A stretch of DNA of 64,000 nt, taken from the NCBI GenBank assembly GCA_039105265.1, contig JAPFFF010000003.1, positions 806,001 through 870,000 of the forward strand, in the 5' to 3' direction. Shown here piece after piece: positions 32,591-43,127 of the stretch. The notes beneath the pieces are model-generated. The model was not told where the DNA came from. It ran no database searches and worked only from the letters and a program-made list of their open reading frames with translations. The position numbers and the translations under genes were made by a program. Origin of the DNA: Tritrichomonas musculus. Taxonomy: Eukaryota; Parabasalia; Tritrichomonadida; Tritrichomonadidae. Every line of letters begins with the position of its first letter. Position 1 is the stretch's first letter.

Positions 32591-32783
32591 AAACAAACTT
32601 GATAATACTGCTAACAACTGTATTAACAAAAATTAATAAAAAATCACATCAAAAACGATCAAATTGAACGTTTGTGTTTTTTTTTTGAAAAAAGGATTGA
32701 GTGAATTAATAATGAAAAAATTAAATATATATATATATATATAAACATAATTTCAATAATGAAAAAACAATTAATTAAAGTAA

Positions 32784-32855
32784 GGGAGATTGGTCTAAAG
32801 GTAGGGCACGCGCTCTGGGAGTGTGATGATCTAGGTTCGAATCCTGGGTCTCCCA
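32784..32855 (+). tRNA. tRNA-Pro (anticodon TGG), copy 2
   Basis: Identical to copy 1 (32005-32076) except one base in the T stem (CCTGG in place of CCTTG), which gives a fully paired stem. Same C33-TGG anticodon loop. The 5' flank (AAAGTAA) and 3' flank (TTTTTTTGTTTTTATTT in copy 1, similar here) are also shared, so the duplication included flanking sequence. Followed by a T run. Confidence 0.85.
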
Positions 32856-33179
32856 TTTTTTTGTTTTTATTTCCCAAATTTTCACAAACATATAACATTA
32901 TATCGCTTTTATTGTTTTTAGGAAATCAAATTTTCGCTGTTCATTCTTTCTCAAGCATTTACAAAATTATTCTAAAAACTGGACCTCTCAATTTATTTGT
33001 GGGAAATTCAAAATATTATTTTTTAATTTGATAACATTATTTTCTATTTCAGAGGTCCTGTTTTTGGAACTTTCAAAAATTAAATATATATTGAAAAATT
33101 GAATAGTTTTTTATATAAAAAATTCAATATATTTGAATTGTGAAAGAAAATTGAATAAAAAATTGCTATGGATTCATTA
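32856..33179. other. Intergenic
   Basis: No gene recognised. ACTGGACCTCTCAATT near 32980 and its partial inverse (AATTGAGAGGTCCAGT at 33840) bracket 32980-33855; this could mark a rearranged or inserted block. Confidence 0.4.
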
Positions 33180-33770
33180 TTTCATTATCGGTACAATTCT
33201 CTTCTTTTTCCTCTTTTTCCTCTTCTTCTTCTTCAAATTCTACATATTCTTCTTCATTTTCATTATTTCTTAAATATTCTATGATACTTTCAAGTTCAAA
33301 TTGGTGGTGAACTATTCATCTGATTCACTTGATTAAAAGTATCTATGCTGCTAATTGATGGTGAAATTGGAGCTTGATGCTGTAAATTCTGTATATTTTG
33401 ATTATCTTCGATCTCAGTTGTTTGGTTTTGTGATCAAGTAGAATGATCAGATTTACCATAATTATCATCTTGGTTTAAGGATTTGTCGGAATATTAATCT
33501 TGATCACTACATAATTTTTGATTATCTTTGATCTTAATTGTTTGTTTTCGGGATCGAGAAGAATGATCAGATTTATCATAATTATCATCTTGGTTTAAGG
33601 ATTTGTTGGAATATTAATCTTGATCACTACATAATTTTTGATTATCTTTGATCTTAATTGTTTGTTTTCGGGATCGAGAAGAATGATCAGATTTATCATA
33701 TTTATCATCTTGGCTTAAGGAATTATAATGAATTTGATTTTGGTTGCTGAAAAGCCTGAGCCAATAATGA
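33180..33770 (-). pseudogene. Low-complexity Asp/Ser/Gln-rich gene relic with 120 bp direct repeats
   Basis: Minus-strand reading gives repeated SLNQDDNYDKSDHSSRSR, then KQTIKIKDNQKLCSDQD, about every 40 codons (units near 33420-33535, 33540-33655, 33660-33720). It ends with an acidic EEEEEEKEEKEENC tail and a stop near 33180. TAA stops occur where a Gln codon would fit. No domain recognised. The repeats are nearly identical at DNA level, suggesting recent tandem duplication. Confidence 0.5.
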
Positions 33771-33869
33771 AAGTAAACAAAATTTCAATATCATTCAAAA
33801 TTTAAAAGAAGCTTTGAAAAAATTCTATATATTTAAAAAAATTGAGAGGTCCAGTTTTTGGAATTTAGT

Positions 33870-35239
33870 TTATTGTTGAAAGAGTGTTCCAAAGAACTCA
33901 AGTGCTGATAATACAAAGCCATGATCGCAACGAGAATTAACACCTGTTTGTCTAATTCTAAGGAATCTATAACTTCCTTTTATATTTCTGATTTCAAAGT
34001 AGCAAGTTACACCTAATCCTGTCAGACATGTTTCATTTTGACGAGTGTCAAGAATTGTCCAATCAGAATCATTGTTTGAGCCTTCAATCAGCCAATTTCT
34101 GGGATGTTGGTTATCATAACCTCCCCTAGTTCTAATTGAATAACCAGTTGGACTGACTTTTCTTTGAACAAAGTCATACTTGAGCCACGAATTTTGATCA
34201 TCGTTCTGAGTATGAAAAAAATGAAAATTATTAGATTTATTAAAATTATTGAATTCAACAGCATATTTAGGTTCGAATGCTTTATCCAATATTGATGAAG
34301 ATGTAGCTTTGATAGTTCCATTGTCACAAACATTTCCTCCGCTTTCTTTTGTTAAATGATTGATGATTCCACAAAGATTATGTGAACTGTTTCCATCATA
34401 TGATATATATATTCCTTTTTGAGAATATCGATTTTGGGTTGTCTCTGAAGAAACCTGATTTTTTCTAGTATAAAAGCAACACTTAAGTTTCTTCCATAAT
34501 TCACATGTCATTTTTGCTGGACTGAAAATGTTAAGAAATTCCTCGAATTTGTTTTCACTCAAATGGTCAAATTCGATTTGTTCATAAAAAGAGACAAGCA
34601 AATCTTCATTTTCATCATCTTTATTTGTGTAAATTTCGTTGATAAAATCAAAAAGCCAATCTTCACTTTTAATTTGCAAATTTTGATTACAAATAATTGA
34701 ATAAAGAGCCGATATTGGCAACTGTTTGAGTTTTTCTTCATCAATCGCATAAAAGTGCTTTGATATAAGATCAATAGTATCTGAATAATTGAAAAATGAA
34801 CATGAAGGTGAAATTTTGAAAAAAATGGCAAAATTGGCCATATGTTGGTTAATATTGGATTCATTGATATCATTAAATGATAAATCGTTGAGTTTACAAA
34901 ATAATTCTTCGTTATTAACCAAAATTGAAATAATTTTCATTTCGAAAGTTTCTTCTTCATTTATTTCAATTGCTTCACCACTTGCAATTGATTGAAAGAG
35001 ATAAAACTTATTGTTGAATCTAATTTATGAATATTTGAAACCTTAGGAGAAATAAATTCTGCAAAAATATTGTTCATTGAAATTTTATGTTGTCCAAAAA
35101 TGAATTGAAAATTGTCATCTTTCAGCTTCCCTGCGACAATATTTTTTAATCCTGATGATGATAATACAAGAGTTTTAGAAGTCATAAGACCTTTTTGAAA
35201 ACCGTTTACAATTTTTCTCGTATCTAAAAAGTGCATCAT
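33870..35239 (-). pseudogene. BTB-BACK-F5/8C (discoidin-like) protein, one frameshift
   Basis: A family common in trichomonads. The N-terminal part (35239 to about 35010) reads FQFIFGQHKISMNNIFAEF, SPKVSNIHKLD, a BTB/POZ-like fold. The frame then shifts by one and continues as SIASGEAIEI and onward into the main frame. That frame holds a BACK-like helical region (YSIICNQNLQIKSEDWLFDF) and a C-terminal F5/8 type C domain (NSWLKYDFVQRKVSPTGYSI, HPRNWLIEGSNNDSDWTILD, YRFLRIRQTG). The 356-codon frame from 34940 lacks the BTB part, so I treat the two frames as one broken gene. The shift is not in a long homopolymer, making a real mutation more likely. Expected role: adaptor for ubiquitin ligases or protein binding; not shown. 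Confidence 0.75.
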
Positions 35240-35496
35240 ACCAATTAAGCCAAGCTTATGAAATGAATATCAAATACAAAAAAATATAGAATATACTACA
35301 AATATTATCTTTCAATAAGCATTTTAAATAATTTTTACTTATTCGTACGCTAATGTTCCGTTTATATTTTCAATACATTTCATCGCATCCAGATTGTTTA
35401 TTTAATATTATTATAAGATACTTTAAATGATATTTTAATATAATAATAAAAAAAGAGAAATAAAATAAATTATATTTATGATATGTTTTTGAGGAT
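35240..35496. other. AT-rich intergenic
   Basis: No feature recognised. Confidence 0.4.
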
Positions 35497-35913
35497 ATGT
35501 TAAAAACATTTTTTTCCGTTTATATTTTCAATGAAGAAAATAAAGATAATGAAGATGAAAAAAAAGAAGAAGAAGAAGAATCGGATTCAATGAAAAAAAT
35601 TGACATTGAATTGGTAATTCATACCGTGCATCAATATGAACAGGAACTGAATTTGAGCTCGCCTGAAACTGAGTCAACATCTGCTATTTGCTACGTGTAT
35701 CAGAACAATGGATACATTAAAAAAGATATGATCGATTTGTGCACAAGAGGGAAAAATAATTTGGTGCCATTCCAATACAGAACTGGCGGAGTTCAGAAGG
35801 GAGTCTTTGAGCCAGAATATTGGCCAGTAATGGAAAATCTTCCGTTTGAAAAGGCAAACGAAATGGTCGGTCAAATGGTCTTCTTCACCTTAAAGGACTT
35901 TTCACCGGCGTAG
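35497..35913 (+). CDS. Unrecognised 138-residue frame with acidic Lys/Glu N-terminus
   Basis: The first 30 residues are acidic and Lys-rich. The remainder has protein-like composition (SSPETESTSAICYVYQNNGY, GVFEPEYWPVMENLPFEKAN, MVFFTLKDFSPA). I do not recognise it. It ends 22 nt before the readable ketopantoate-reductase relic, and the two could be parts of one broken fusion, but the reductase N-terminal Rossmann motif is not seen here. Could itself be a fragment. Confidence 0.35.
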   Translation: MLKTFFSVYIFNEENKDNEDEKKEEEEESDSMKKIDIELVIHTVHQYEQELNLSSPETESTSAICYVYQNNGYIKKDMIDLCTRGKNNLVPFQYRTGGVQKGVFEPEYWPVMENLPFEKANEMVGQMVFFTLKDFSPA

Positions 35914-35934
35914 AGAGCTTTTCAATTATACTTT

Positions 35935-36620
35935 ATGTACAATGCAAATTAGCTCCCAGAGCAAGATATATCAGAGATCATTGGATCGAACATTCGGTTG
36001 CCCAGTTTCATGGGGAGCGACAAGAATAAAACCAGGAATCAGTGAATTAACCTCATCACCGGCCTATGACTCATTATCATTTATTGTTGGAAATTATTCA
36101 GGCATTTACAATAAATATCTAGATAAAATAAAGAAAGTATTAAGCAAAGTTGGAAAAGTGACAATTGATGAATATTTAATTGGAGGAAGATGGGGAAAAT
36201 TATTAATAAACAGTTCTTTGTCTGGTTGGAGGAACTTTTGGTTCAACAATTTCCAATAAAAAAGAAAGAGGAATTGTTTAGCGTATAATTAAAGAAGGAA
36301 TAAACATTGCACATGCTGCCAACATTATAATTGAGAAGATTCAAGGTAGTGACATTGGATCTGTTTTCGATTATCATAATAGTTTTTCAAAGAAAATTTG
36401 CTTTTCTTTCTTGATTGATTATGAATTCAAAAAGTGGAATAAATTGAAGGCATCAATGTTACAAGACATTGATAAAGGAATTACTTGTGAGGTTGATTAT
36501 ATAAATGGTGTTGTGTGCAAATTCGACAAAAAATTCAACGTTCAAACGCCATTCAATGACAAGGTCGTTGAAATCACTCACAAAATTGAAAAAAAAAAAA
36601 AAAAAAAAAAAAAAAGGAAT
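35935..36620 (+). pseudogene. Ketopantoate reductase (ApbA/PanE)-like relic
   Basis: Successive frames read as the middle and C-terminal parts of an ApbA/PanE-type NADP-dependent reductase: EQDISEIIGSN, then (after a frameshift) CPVSWGATRIKPGISELTS, IGGRWGKLLINSSLSG, then (after a second shift near 36225) GGTFGST, RIIKEGINIAHAANIIIEKI, SMLQDIDKGITCEVDYINGV and NVQTPFNDKVVEITHKIE. In-frame stops: TAG at about 35951 and TAG at about 36279. The N-terminal GxGxxG nucleotide-binding half is missing. A 27-A run (36589-36615) replaces the C-terminal end. Several lesions make it clearly dead. The functional family makes pantoate or reduces related 2-oxo acids. Confidence 0.75.
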
Positions 36621-36752
36621 TGAAGCCATGGCTTCAATGAAATAATCAATCAACCTGAAAAAGATTTTGTTCAAATAAATGGTAAAAAAATCTTGCTCTG
36701 CATTGGATGCATTATAATTTTAATTAATGAATTTTGACTAAGCATAGAATTA

Positions 36753-36790
<38 letters not shown>

Positions 36791-36791
36791 C
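36589..36791. repeat. Homopolymer and palindrome cluster
   Basis: A 27-A run (36589-36615), a perfect 20 bp palindrome centred on CCATGG (36619-36638), and a T-run/A-run palindrome of about 20 T then about 20 A (about 36749-36790). The last is flanked by further inverted AT sequence (TTTTAATTAATG on the left, CATTAATTAAAA on the right). Confidence 0.7.
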
Positions 36792-37944
36792 TAATATTTC
36801 ATTAATTAAAATTAGATGATTCTGTCACGTTAAAATAAAACTAATATTGTGAAATAATAAAATAAAATTTTAATTAATGATGTTGATTGTTTAACGTGAT
36901 TGCAAAATTTTTGCTGTCAAGCAATTGTTTTATTAAAAATAAATGAATCTAAATCAAAATAATAATACAGTTAAACGATTCATAATGATAATAATGCAAC
37001 TTATAAAATAATTTAGCTGTCACGAAGTTGTATCTAAATGTAAAATAAATAATAAAGTTAATATTGATAGAAAATATATTATCAATTATGGCAACTTTAT
37101 CTAAGTATTTTAAATATTTATTTGTTTATTTAAATACAAGACACAATTACAAAATATTATTAGATATTTAGATTAAAAAATTGAATGGATCAAAAACACG
37201 TTGATTTATAAAATTAAAGTAGAATAATAAAATTGCATTAACTGTTAGGTAATGAGAAAATTATTTTTAGATTTCCATTTTTATTTCATATTTTTCTTAT
37301 TTTTAATTTTGATATTTCATATTGGACGTATATACAATTATTAAAACATATTTTTAATTTGTAAAAATTAAGCCTTTGTTTTTGTATTTACAATTGTATA
37401 CAACTTGTCCGTTTAAAAATTACAATTGTAATTACAATTGTAAATACGTTATTTTCTCGATATTAGTTTTTTATTTTTATCTTGATCTACAATTATTTGT
37501 TTATATTAAAAATGTTTTAAATAATTTAAAAATAAAAAGATAAAATAGTAAAATGTTTTTCAAATTAAATAATATTATTTTTGATTCTTCATAAAATAAA
37601 AAAAAATTTATTCGTATTCAAAAAGTTTCATTGATACTACAAATCAAAAAATCGTTATTTTATGAAAAAATACGTTAAAAAGACGTTTATAGTATTTGTG
37701 ATGTAAAAAAAATAAGGCCTAGTAAAAATAAGTGCAATGCAGTAATTCAAAAATTTTTACAATAATTAATATATAATAAAAATTGATTAGCAATAAAAAC
37801 ATTTAAAGCTTTTACAAATATTTTCAAATTTTGGTTTTTAAAGATTTCATTCAAATGAAATAATATTACTGCCATTATATATTTGGGGTTGTGGAGAAAA
37901 AAAAATGGTTATCTCAAGTGAGATTTAAAAAAATACAGATTTTA
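36792..37944. other. AT-rich intergenic
   Basis: No gene recognised. ACAATTGTAATTACAATTGT near 37420-37440 is a short self-complementary stretch. Confidence 0.4.
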
Positions 37945-38155
37945 AACATTGTAATCATGTTTATAAAGAACAAATGCATGCGTTCAGAGGAACTAATTTG
38001 CCTGACAATTACCTTCCATTTAAATTAATCATAAAAGATCAATTAGATATGATTCTAGAATTCTTATGAAAACCTTGTATTGATATAAACTCAACTCTTT
38101 TCAATTTAATTGGATTATCAACTAAAGAATCCATAATTGAACTAAATAGTTAAAT
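37945..38155 (+). pseudogene. Possible ankyrin/DUF3447-like fragment
   Basis: One plus frame reads MHAFRGTNLPDNYLPFKLII, DMILEFL-stop-KPCIDINSTLFNLIGL with a single TGA. Composition is protein-like, and the ILEFL...DIN pattern resembles ankyrin-type helices (DxVxxLL...DIN). Too short for a firm call. Confidence 0.3.
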
Positions 38156-38535
38156 TTTGTATTCTCATATTTAAATTTCAAAAATATCATAAAAAAAAAA
38201 AAAAATAGAGAGGTATTTTTACAAAATATAAGTATTTTCAATATTTGTTAGCGATTACTTCAGTAAATATTTCTTTGCTTCTTCTTTATTCTGAGGAATT
38301 CCATCACCATTATAATGCATAACTCCATAATTATGCATTTATTTACAAGGTAAATCAAAATATGATATATATCAGAAGAAATATAAAGCAAAGATTTAGG
38401 GTCTGATGGAACTGCGAAAATTATAGATTTAAAAGTTATCTTGAAGTGATTTTCAATTGAAATTTTAAATTGAATTGAAAATAAAAGTATTTATAATTTC
38501 GCCTTTTTATATAAAAATTGACCTTCTTTAATTAA

Positions 38536-41500
38536 ATGAAAAAAGTTTTTTTAAAACTACAAGATTTTGTAACAAAAGAAAATTTAGGCCAATTTAACTC
38601 ACGAAATCTTTTTCGTATTAGTGATACAAAATCTAGAGAAGATTATATAGCAATGATTTCATCAATTGAATTAGATTATTATTTCCAGAATGAAATCATC
38701 AATTCAATTCGTGAACTTAGCATACTTTCACAGGTCAATCATCCGACGATACCAAAATTAATCGGTTACAATTTAAAATCATCAAATGATAATCCATATA
38801 TTATTACTGAATCACATTCGAGCTACACTCTTGATTCCCTTCTTTTTGAGAAGAATAAAACCAGCGCAAATTTCTCTCTCAATAACACACAGAAACTCAT
38901 CAATATTTACGGAATTGCATCATGCATGTCATATTTGCATTCGAATGGCATTTTGCACCGCGATTTAAAGACAGGCAACATTTTTATTGACAACAATTCA
39001 TATCCAAAAGTATCAGGATTTCAAATATCTAAAGAAATTCCTTCAAATTCCTTATGTCAAAGTAATTTCATAAAAGGAACGCCAGCTTACATTTCGCCTG
39101 AGATTTACACACGAAAAGAATACAGCAAAGCGAGCGATGTTTATTCATTTTCTTTTGTTGTTTACGAAATAATGACCAATGAGAGAGCCTTCAGTAATTT
39201 TGAGAACATTAATGAAATTGTAAATGAAGTTTCTATGAAAGGATATCGGCCAAATATTAGTGAAAAAGTGCCAAAAAGCTATCGTGATTTGATTGAGAAA
39301 TGTTGGTCGCAAGATCCAACGAAAAGGCCGAGTTTTGATGAGATTGTTCACAGTTTGAAAACGGATTCAGGCTTCATAACAGAAGACACAAACGAATCTG
39401 AATTCAAATCATATATTGAAATGATTGAAACATCTGACATTTCATTCGATAAACAGAATAGAATCAATGAATATGATGAACTAATGAGTAGTAAATTAAA
39501 TGATTATAGGAAATTTGAGTTTAGTCTCAATTTGACACAAATTTATGAAACAGAAACAAACAATCTTCCTCTAAATTTGAAATTTATTGATATAAGTGAA
39601 TTTAGAATGATTGAAAAAATGGATGTGCAAAGAATACTAGATATGTGTGAACTAGCACATATAGAAACAGGAACAAAATTTCTTTCTAGAATTTATCATT
39701 CAAAAATTGATAGTTTTTCGAGAGATGAAAAAATCAGTTTATCACGTGAAGTAAGCATATGTTCTCAAATAAAGCATCCAGCAATTAACAAATTCATCGG
39801 AGTAAGCTTGTTTGATTTCAAGAAAAGAAATCGTCCTGTTATTGTGACAGCCATAACTGCAAATAGATCGTTAGAAGACGTCATCAATTTTGAAAGAGAA
39901 AATGGAATTAATATACCTGAATGGAATGATACAAAAAAGCTTATTGTTATTTATGGAATTGCATCAGCAATGTCGTATCTTCATTCAAAGTCAATTCTCT
40001 TTCGTAATTTGATAAGATTGAATGTTCTTTTAGATGAATATTTGTTTCCACAAATTTTCGATTTTAGAGTGACAAAAAAAGATCAGCCAGACAAATTACA
40101 TTCAGATTATAACATGGCTCCTTTATTCATGGCACCTGAAACATTTGTTGATTATACAACAAGTAAAGCTACTGATGTTTATTCATTTGGAATGCTTGTA
40201 TTTGACATGATATCAAAAGAAAATTCATTTGTAAAATTTACTCAGTATCAACTGATTCATGAAGTTGTGCTTAATAAAAGAAGACCTGATTTCGATCCTA
40301 AATTCCCTTCTGGTTATCGGAATCTGATTGAAAAATGCTGGGCACAAGATCCAAAAGAAAGATTATCCTTTAATGAAATTGTGCAAATGTTAAAAGAAGA
40401 TCCAAATTTCATTACAAATGAAATTGATGAAGAACAATATCGTTCATACATTCAATTACTGGATGAATGTCAAAATGGATTTCCAGAAGATGTTGCCAAT
40501 TCAGTATCAGAACGATTTCAGAAAGTTCACATTGATTTTATACTTAAAGAAGCAAGTATTGTTTCTTTACTTGCTGTTAGTACTTCTCATACCAATTTAA
40601 GTCAGTTTCGAAAGAGCAAAAAAATTGGCCAAGGAAGTTTTGGCAAAGTATACAAAGTAATTGATAGAAAAACTAAAATTGTATATGCAGCTAAGACTTC
40701 TGTTTTAGAAATAAAAGATTGCAATGATGAAATCATTAAAAATTTGACTAGAGAAGTCAACATTCTTTCGAAATTAAATTATGTATCAATTCTAAAATTT
40801 ATTGGATTTTCACAAAATAATTTTGGTAATAAGTCGAAGCCAACCATTATTACAGAATTCGCACAAAATGGTTGCTTAGACCAAGTCATTGAATTAGAAA
40901 GGATGAGCTTAGCAATGCCAAATTGGAATGATACAAAGAAACTCATCAACATATTTGGAATTGCTTCAGGGATGAAATATTTGCATTCATTAAATATTAT
41001 TCATCGTGATTTAAAGCCACAAAACATTTTTCTTGATCAGTTCTTGTTTCCAAAAATCGGTGATTTTGGTTTATCAAAGCAAATCTCATCTAAATCATCA
41101 ATTGAAAATGAAAATCAAAAAGGATCTGGATTTAAAGGAACATATGCTTATTCATCACCAGAAGTTTTAATTAGAAATGAATATAGCCAAAAAAGTGATG
41201 TTTATTCATTTGCCTTAATTGTTTATGAAATAATGACTTGTGAAGAATTGTATAAAGACTTTAATCCATTCAAACTTATGACAGCTGTTCCAGCTGGCTA
41301 TCGTCCTGAATTCAAAGTTCCTGTTCCGGCTTCTTACAAGAAGCTCATCAAGAAATGTTGGTTGCAAGATGAAGCAAAAAGACCAACGTTTGATGAAATT
41401 GTAAACCTTTTAAAAACAGATCATGGCTTCATCACAAAAACAGTCAATTTAGAAGAATATCAAGATTACATTGAAACTGTTGAAAATAATAGTCAATTTA

Positions 41501-42489
41501 ACAAAGAACTTCATTGTAGTTCAACTGTTCATTCGACAAGTAAAATTGAAAATTCATCATTATTGTTGAAAGGTTTTTTGGATTTGAAGAAATTCGATAA
41601 ACAAAAGTTAATCGTTAAAGATGACTCTTATAAAATATACAGCATTCAAAATCATAAAACTGGCAAGAAATACACTGCAAAAGAATCGATTCAATTAATC
41701 ATGTTTACAAGAACTGAACTAGAAGAAATATCGAAAGAAATTAAAATTATTTCTAAATTGAATCACAAAACAATTTTGAAATTTGTTGGTTTCAGTCCAA
41801 TAAACTTCAAAAATGAGTCTAATCCAGTCACAGTTGTTGATTTTACACCAAAATGCACATTGGAAGATGTTTTGACACTTGAAAAGAGAAATTTTTCATT
41901 GCATGAATGGAATGAAATGCAGAAACTTGTTTGCATTTATGGAATTGCATCAGGAATGATGTATTTGCACTCACGTGACATATTGCACGGCAATTTAAAA
42001 CCATCTTCAATTTTCTTTGATGAAAAACTTCTGCCAAAAATTGGTGATTTCGGTTTTGTAACGAAGAATCGAAATTTTCAGTCAATGTCTTTTCAATCTA
42101 CTTCTGGAATGAAAGACTTGCCGACATATCTGGCCCCTGAAGTCATTCAATTGAATGAATATACAAAGAAAGCAGATGTGTACTCATTTGCTATGATTGT
42201 TTATGAAATTGTTACACTTGAAAAACCTTTTAAAGACTTGATCAATACAAATCAAATTTGCTCTGAAATTGTATATAAAAGCAAACGACCAGAGTTCATT
42301 AAGAAAGTTGATGATTGCTACAGAAAATTAATTGAAAGTTGCTGGTCTCAGGATCCAAATGAGAGACCGACATTTGATGATATTGTTCAACTTATTAAAA
42401 ATGATTCTGCCTTTCTCATGAGCAAAATAAATAAAAGTGAATTCATCAAGTGCATGGACATGTTTGATAGAACAACTGAAATAAAAAGT
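38536..42489 (+). CDS. Four-domain protein kinase array (one typical kinase, three pseudokinase-like)
   Basis: 1318 residues, four tandem TKL-like kinase domains. Domain 1 (about 1-285): no Gly loop or VAIK Lys, HRD kept (HRDLKTGN, about 141), DFG changed to SGF. Domain 2 (about 350-640): no Lys, HRD changed to FRN (about 489), DFG to DFR. Domain 3 (about 690-985): complete, with GQGSFGKVYK (about 696), AAK lysine, HRDLKPQN (about 823), DFG and SPE. Domain 4 (about 1010-1300): Lys in YTAKES and DFG kept, but the Gly loop is lost and HRD is HGN (about 1151). Each domain ends with CW-QDP-R-F-EIV, a TKL-type C-lobe. Only domain 3 has the usual catalytic set. Domains 1, 2 and 4 may regulate or scaffold. 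The frame continues 45 codons past the TAG at 42490-42492. No clear initiator motif upstream. Confidence 0.9.
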
Positions 42490-42630
42490 TAGAGATCAAC
42501 AAGTCAAACAAATGAAGATTCAAAAGACAGATTTAGAGAAGACAGTGAATATGAAGAAGAAAGTGATGACGAAACACCAAAAGACAGATTTAAAAAAGGC
42601 GACAAATGTGAAGAAGAAAGTGATGATTGA
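42490..42630 (+). other. In-frame acidic extension after the kinase TAG stop
   Basis: After the TAG (42490-42492) the same frame stays open for 45 codons to a TGA at 42628, encoding a repeated motif: SKDRFREDSEYEEESDDE then PKDRFKKGDKCEEESDD. The repeat structure and composition look like real former coding sequence. Either the TAG is a recent nonsense mutation shortening the tail, or readthrough occurs. No direct evidence for readthrough. Confidence 0.6.
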
Positions 42631-42723
42631 GCATTAAAAGAAGAAAATTTATGATATTTCTTTTAATATCAAGATGACATATGATACCATAATTTTTGAT
42701 TTATATTAAAAAAGCAATCCAAA

Positions 42724-42725
<2 letters not shown>

Positions 42726-42768
<43 letters not shown>
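42726..42768. repeat. 43-nt poly(T) tract
   Basis: Uninterrupted run of 43 T between the kinase and the dehydrogenase, then GTTTTG. Likely length-variable; also a likely place for assembly error. A short (AAT)n microsatellite is at about 42866-42887. Confidence 0.85.
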
Positions 42769-42769
<1 letters not shown>

Positions 42770-43100
42770 TTTTGTTTTTACTTCCAGAAAAGAGATAAAA
42801 CTCCAATAAGATAATTATTTTATCTTTCTTGCTCTTTGATAATACTTATCAGTTTTTCTCGAATAATAATAATAATAATAATTTTATTGATAAACATTTT
42901 TAAGCATTTTGTTTGATAATTAAATAAATCGTATTTTCCTTATAATATCTCAGAAAAAGTTAAGCTCAATCAACTCAATCAATTCAATATTTTCCAATAT
43001 AAAATTGACTGAATTTATTTAAATATTCTGAAAAAGTTGAAATCAAAATATAGAAAATAATTGAGAGAATGATAGAATTTATTGTTCACATTTTTTGATT

Positions 43101-43111
43101 TCACTTTCATT
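43101..43111 (+). promoter_or_regulatory. Initiator pair of the sorbitol-dehydrogenase-like gene
   Basis: TCACTTTCATT contains two Inr matches; the predicted +1 A is at 43103 or 43109, 25 or 19 nt before the ATG at 43128. Confidence 0.6.
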
Positions 43112-43127
43112 TTAAACAAGATTAAAA

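Noticed and set aside
32659-33031. Frames overlapping tRNA-Pro copy 2 on both strands
   Set aside because: They cover the tRNA and have no family resemblance; the tRNA cloverleaf explains the conserved sequence.
33420-33720. Alternative genetic code with TAA as Gln
   Set aside because: Stops occur where Gln would fit in this relic and the coiled-coil relic, but intact genes in the window use TAA, TAG and TGA as normal stops.
42866-42890. (AAT)n tract as a regulatory element
   Set aside because: Short microsatellite in AT-rich DNA; no support for a role.
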